Source: Moringa oleifera
Lineage: Eukaryota > Streptophyta > Magnoliopsida > Brassicales > Moringaceae
NCBI GenBank assembly: GCA_021397835.1
Contig: JAJFZO010000049.1
Coordinates: 7,445,001-7,509,000, forward strand
Length of the DNA stretch: 64,000 bases
Direction: 5' to 3'
Made by a program: the position numbers and the translations under genes. Below the pieces are notes generated by a model that was not told the DNA's origin, made no database searches, and saw only the letters and a list, made by a program, of their open reading frames with translations. Position 1 is the first letter of the stretch. Each line of letters opens with the position of its first letter. Of this stretch, positions 51,152-64,000 are shown one piece after another.

Positions 51152-51451
51152 TTATGCTGAAGTCATCATTTTCACTCTCTTCCACATAATTCTAACAATA
51201 TTCTTTTGGGTATTTGTTTCCTCAAAATATAGAAAGTGGATAAAGGTCATGCCAGTGAAATAAGTAAATAAATAAGAGCCCCAGAGAGACACAACAAAAA
51301 GTAGAAGAAAAAGCAATGCAGATCTGTATGCCACCTTCACCACCATGAAAAACCCTGCAAGGGCCAAAGGGTTTAGCTTTCCCAACATTTCGGCGCCAAG
51401 AAATTGAAATTTCCTGCAAAGTATTCCATTTAACAGTGACTTATAAAGCAA
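51152..51451 (-). other. Less AT-biased block with overlapping open frames, unassigned
   Basis: Two minus-strand frames overlap: 51451-51152 (99 codons, with a hydrophobic segment ALLFLLLFVVSLWGSYLF) and 51419-51222 (65 codons, ISWRRNVGKAKPFGPCRVFHGGEGG). It lies about 270 bp downstream of the PAR1-like gene on the same strand, so it may be 3' UTR, an alternative last exon or a small gene. I do not recognise either peptide. Confidence 0.3.
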
Positions 51452-51717
51452 TTAGTGTTTCCCATATTCGTAATTCCAGTTTCCTATTCACTGAACTATG
51501 TAAGTAACACGATAATTAATAACTACAGGGGACTGGAGGGAGGGGGAGAAATGGGTGATACTGCTTGATCCCAACATTTAAAATATGAAAAAAAAATAAA
51601 AAGATTAACAGAAAATGAAATTTGGAAAAGAAATATAAAGGAAAAAAAAAAGAAGATAAAATCAAAGTGAAAACAAATGGAATTGGGAAGTCAGCAGTGA
51701 GCATATCCATCTTTGGT

Positions 51718-52119
51718 TCAACCTCCAAGTTTCCTTTTCTCCTTGTCCAGGCCTTCAAGAAAGCTGGAGAGAACCTTCATGGCTTTGATTTGCGACTGCA
51801 AAGCCAATATGTATCCAGCAGTCTCCTCGAACAATTTGTCAGCCCCTAGTGACTCTCCTCCTGGGACTATACTCTGCAACGCCAGAATCTTCTTCTCAAC
51901 CTCTGCCTTATCATCTTCGTCTTCTTGGAGGAACCCCTCATGGTCCTTAGTTTTCTCTACGTTCATGCCCTCTCTTCTTCTTCTTCTTCTTTCTCTTCTT
52001 CTTGTGTCATATCGAGAGCTACCGACAGACTCATGCATCGCATTATCCATCAGATGGGTTTTGTTGCTATCTTCACTGGAGCATGTGGGTATGCTTCTTT
52101 CGGTCACGGTGTTGTCCAT
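51718..52119 (-). CDS. PAR1: PAR1/PAR2-like atypical HLH transcriptional cofactor
   Basis: An intronless coding region of 133 aa. The ATG at 52119 is the one followed directly by a conserved-length N-terminus; longer in-frame readings to 52359 are rejected as leader. Structure: polar N-terminus, Arg-rich cluster (40-49), acidic patch (64-76), then an HLH region (about 74-120) with IVPGGESLGADKLFEETAGYILALQSQIKAM and a GG C-terminus as in PAR1. The basic region lacks the DNA-contacting His-Glu-Arg residues, so it should not bind E-boxes. The family dimerises with growth-promoting bHLH factors and represses shade-avoidance and brassinosteroid growth. In Arabidopsis PAR1 adjoins MPK20, as here. 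Confidence 0.88.
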   Translation of the reverse strand: MDNTVTERSIPTCSSEDSNKTHLMDNAMHESVGSSRYDTRRRERRRRRREGMNVEKTKDHEGFLQEDEDDKAEVEKKILALQSIVPGGESLGADKLFEETAGYILALQSQIKAMKVLSSFLEGLDKEKRKLGG

Positions 52120-53450
52120 AGAAAAGCAGCGAGGGGAGAGAGAGAGAGAGAGATGGGAAGGAGTAACAGGGGAGGGTGTAGGCAATAAAGGTATTTGTTG
52201 AGTTCTAGAAATGTCAATGCCAACGAAGCTGGGTCCAGTTGGTTTCCGGCTTCCCAGGCACGAGCTTTTGGATGGGAGCAGGGGCGGTGGGGAAGACGCA
52301 CCACGTTGCAGCGCGTGGGAGAAGAAGAGTTGGGGGGGCTGCGTCTGAGGTGGTGGCATGCGGCGTGAAAAGGCGCATCATGACAAAGCACGCGTGCGTT
52401 GTGCGACGCTGTTTTGGTGGTAAGGCGAGGGTTGGATCCGGTGCTGATAAGTCCATGGTTAGTGGAAGAGAAGATGGATGGGACCCACAGCCAACACAGC
52501 AACGGCGCAGCTGGAGACGACTTGTGTTGTGTCATGGTCACATGATTTTCTCGAACGCAACACCACCCCATGTGCTCTCTCTCTCTCTCTAAATTCTGTG
52601 ATTCGGATAATGACGCATGTGTCCCCTGATTGCGGTACGCGTAATCGCTCATGATAATTTCACATGACAATTTAATAGGATTTTAGGGATGTTGTAGCAT
52701 GTTTTGTTAATGTTTGGTTTTCTATGTATTTGTGTCGTTGATGAAAATGGAATTATCGGAGTTTTAAAAAAATTAGATTCATAGAAAAATAAGCTCATGA
52801 AAATTTTATTTTGACTTTTAAGTAAGTAGTTGTAGATGTGTAACACTATTTACCCTCTTTTATTATTATTCTTATTAATTAATGTACATTAATTAGAAGT
52901 TTGGTAAGTGACAATTAGAATAGGGGTGACGCAGCTTGTCAAACAACGTGCGGTGAGTCTAGAGCCCCACAAAATGAAATTAAATTATCTGCGCTGTGCC
53001 GTTTCCGAAGAGGAAACCAAGACACCATCTGGTCATTGGGATTGTCTACCAGATTTCATGTGTTGCCCACCTGAATAGTACGGATTCATTTCATTAATTA
53101 TTGTACTTAACGTTATCAGGATGTACAATGGACTGCCGCAGAAGATAATTTAAAATAGGGATTTGAGATCTTGAAGAAGGCCAACGAATGAGATCCATAT
53201 GATGATGATGTTAAACGGCATGCCACCCAGGAGGACATCCATTATTTTTGCATCTAATGCCTGCACTGTTTGTGGAAAATATTAAACATGTGCTTTTGTA
53301 CCTTCTTACAGGCTACATATAGCAATTTTTTCAGAATTTTTGCCAGCAGCAGCAGTGCACATGTCACATGCATCTTCCGCGTAGTTCGTTTTACCAAACA
53401 CGATCACCATCTGAAAATTAGTCAAAGAGAAAAGGAGAAAAAGAGATACT
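52120..53450. other. PAR1 promoter and spacer to MPK20
   Basis: 52120-52600 is GC-richer; it is probably the leader and proximal promoter of the PAR1-like gene (a (CT)n tract at about 52573-52590, TATA box not certain). Many minus- and plus-strand open frames there overlap one another and look like shadows. 52680-53450 is AT-rich without genes. Confidence 0.45.
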
Positions 53451-53664
53451 GAAATTTAAAGTATGACTTAATTAAGGCGAAGGAACTCATTAGCAACTTA
53501 ATACCTATGGCAACCTCAGAAGTTGGGGATCTTTGAAGGACTGACTCATTTTACACAAGTCCTACCAGCCAAACCTCCTTTTCGTTATCCCCTGTTCCTA
53601 CAAGGAAATCTCCTTTATAGACACGGCTATTCATCCAAGATTACATCAGCTTCTTTGTCATTAA
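53451..53664 (-). other. Probable MPK20 3' UTR
   Basis: Sequence just after the stop codon on the minus strand. Expected 3' UTR; no other gene seen. Exact polyadenylation site not determined. Confidence 0.45.
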
Positions 53665-62089
<8,425 letters not shown>

Positions 62090-62690
62090 ATCTCCGCTAG
62101 CAAAATCTAAAACTCAAAAAGTCTGCCAAATGACGGATTCTTAAATAAGCTTTGTAAATGGGATAACAAAAACACTTGAGGCTTGGCCTTCAATTGACAA
62201 AAGGAATCAGCCACATTTGCCCCATCTACCCCTACTCCGAATCACAAGGCCGCAGTCCAACCTTATTCTGCTCCTCCAGTCCTTCACGGAACATAGAATC
62301 CAAACCAGATCCCTCATACACCTCTGCTCCTCCTCCTCCTTCAAGGACTCATTCACCAAACCACCAAGACTAACAACTACCATAAAGCGCCGAAGCTTTG
62401 ACAGTTGAGTGATAACAGCTCTGGCATTTCTTTGGGTTCACGTCCCGTCTTTATTATTCTAGACTGCATTCACCTCACAAGACCAGAGCTTCGTTCAATC
62501 AAAAAATACAGATTTGGCGCATGAAAGAACCAAATCTAGATATCAGCTATCTGGATCTCCAAGAAATGTATATAAAGTGTCCTCCTAGCAGCAGTGCAGT
62601 CGCAGCAAGATCTGACCACCGACAACCATGAGAGAAGCTAAAGCGAGACAACCAAAATGAGAGAGATCTGTGGCACCAATCTAGGAACAC
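62090..62690 (-). other. MPK20 5' leader and promoter region
   Basis: Moderately GC-richer sequence upstream of the first coding exon, with a pyrimidine-rich stretch on the + strand (62271-62345). Likely 5' UTR. Transcription start and a TATA box cannot be fixed. Confidence 0.45.
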
Positions 62691-64000
62691 ATAAAGTCCG
62701 GGTTAAATTTGGGGCGTTGCTTATCGGCAGCAATAACATTTTTAAACAAAAAAACAAAATGTACTTATACGGTACTCTATACGGACTACGAATGTGGCAA
62801 GAGGTGTAATTACCTCAGAATTTCATGGATGAAAGTTTAGTGAGATTTTGGCAATACAAAGTTACTAACATGAGAAGGATCTCCGGAAGGTTCTAATTTG
62901 GATATTCCAACTGATAAAATAACCTTGCTGTTCCTTAGATTACGTCACTGTCAAAACGTGGCACATGATCAGAGGATGATGCAGTATTCGCAGATGTGGC
63001 AGAAAATATTTTCATAACAGAAAAAAAAAATTAAGTATATGTAAATTAATATATGATAAATTAATATATAGAATTTTCCCAATGCGCTGCAATCAGCTAA
63101 ATGCAGCAAACAGATTTTGCTACTTAATAAAATAATATTTTATATAGCAACTCTTTTATTTTATTAAATTATTGATTTTGTAATGTCTGGCCGTTCTATA
63201 TTTCAATAAAAGAATATGATTTTTTAAAGTAAATGGTAAACAAGTTGTTAATTAAGTAAATCTTACATGTTTCAATGAATAATAATTTTATTAAAGAATC
63301 TGGTAAATGATTTCGGGCATTAAAGATGAAGTTGTAGCATGTGTTACATATGGTAAATGTGTCGTGGATGAATTTGGTCCACTCGGTTTCTTGTGAGGAG
63401 AATGGTGTACAAGAATAAGCAATGACCTAAACTATTGCTTATTTTTGATTTGGTGGTTGCATGAAAGCCAACCCTACACCAAAAACTTGGACGTTCTATC
63501 CAACTTGACAATATGAAACTTAATGTGGTCTCTCTTTCTACTTTATTTTATTTTTATTGGGAGGATTGTTTTCTCACAACTACCATAATTAAGAGAAAAC
63601 TTGGAAGTTTACTTCAATATTTAATGTTTGAATGTATCGATGAGATGTTAAGCATTTAATCATTAACATAGTTTTATAATTTTGATGATTTTTTAAACAT
63701 TAAACTAACTATTTAATAAAAATATTTGTTTTATAAGTTAATTATAAAAATAATTAATAAAGTAATTATAGTGTTAATTTACTAGAAAGACAGAGGCATG
63801 GAGAATGATATTTCACTTGTAATTATCTATATATGGTTGATTATAAATTATCATAATATTAGTAGTATTATGTTACCAAGAAGTTTGTACTTCATGCTAT
63901 CTTTATCATTTATATTAAAATAGTAATGTAAATGATTCTTGATCTAACCACTGCAGTTAATGTTTATCGTTTATAAATGAACTTCTTTTTCTTGGCTTGT
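62691..64000. other. AT-rich intergenic region at window end
   Basis: Intergenic DNA upstream of MPK20. No gene, element or RNA recognised. Confidence 0.5.

Noticed and set aside
52104..52670. 188-codon and other long frames upstream of PAR1 on both strands
   Set aside because: Mutually overlapping, start far upstream or with no known pattern, and the HLH frame with a plausible ATG at 52119 explains the gene.

Overview
This window is a piece of a plant nuclear genome, almost certainly a eudicot. The genes are split by AT-rich GT-AG introns, the intergenic DNA is very AT-rich, and the protein families are plant ones (CYP718-type P450, TDY-type MAP kinase, PAR-type atypical bHLH, PMD1). I cannot name the species. 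I see no operons, CRISPR arrays, rRNA or tRNA genes.

Six genes are supported. CYP718-like P450 (+, 4585-6230, 3 exons, 482 aa). PGPP1-like HAD phosphatase (-, 20847-23566, 5 exons, 347 aa). An acidic protein of unknown function with a conserved-looking Cys/Trp C-terminus (+, 34117-35287, 2 coding exons, 343 aa). PMD1-like tail-anchored coiled-coil organelle-division factor (-, 38076-39056, 326 aa). PAR1/PAR2-like HLH repressor (-, 51718-52119, 133 aa). MPK20-like MAP kinase (-, 53665-62089, 10 coding exons, 622 aa). Exon models were built by hand from GT/AG sites, reading phase and family similarity. From memory of Arabidopsis gene order, CYP718, PAR1 and MPK20 lie together on chromosome 2 and PGPP1, PMD1 and PAR2 lie together on chromosome 3. 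This window therefore looks like the unfractionated version of two duplicated Arabidopsis segments.

The DNA between genes is mostly decayed transposable elements. 7.6-10.1 kb: a Ty1/copia element lacking reverse transcriptase. 10.15-12.84 kb: an antisense copia RT split by a 1.84-kb GAG-only Ty3/gypsy-type element with LTRs and a 5-bp target duplication. 13.8-20.3 kb: an L1-type LINE interrupted by one half-copy and one full copy of an unnamed foldback element. 24.0-29.2 kb: a second L1-type LINE. 29.3-30.8 kb: the 5' part of a gypsy-like element. 40.8-42.9 kb: a third LINE, antisense. 44.0-49.4 kb: a MuDR-like (MULE) element that has lost its catalytic DDE block. A SINE with a perfect 16-bp target duplication sits in intron 1 of the MPK20 gene.

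The gene products do not form one pathway: P450 oxidation, plastid or mitochondrial phosphatidylglycerol synthesis, peroxisome/mitochondrion division, light-growth repression and MAPK signalling. The most informative content is the conserved gene order and the clear nested-insertion history. I found no convincing new biological system.
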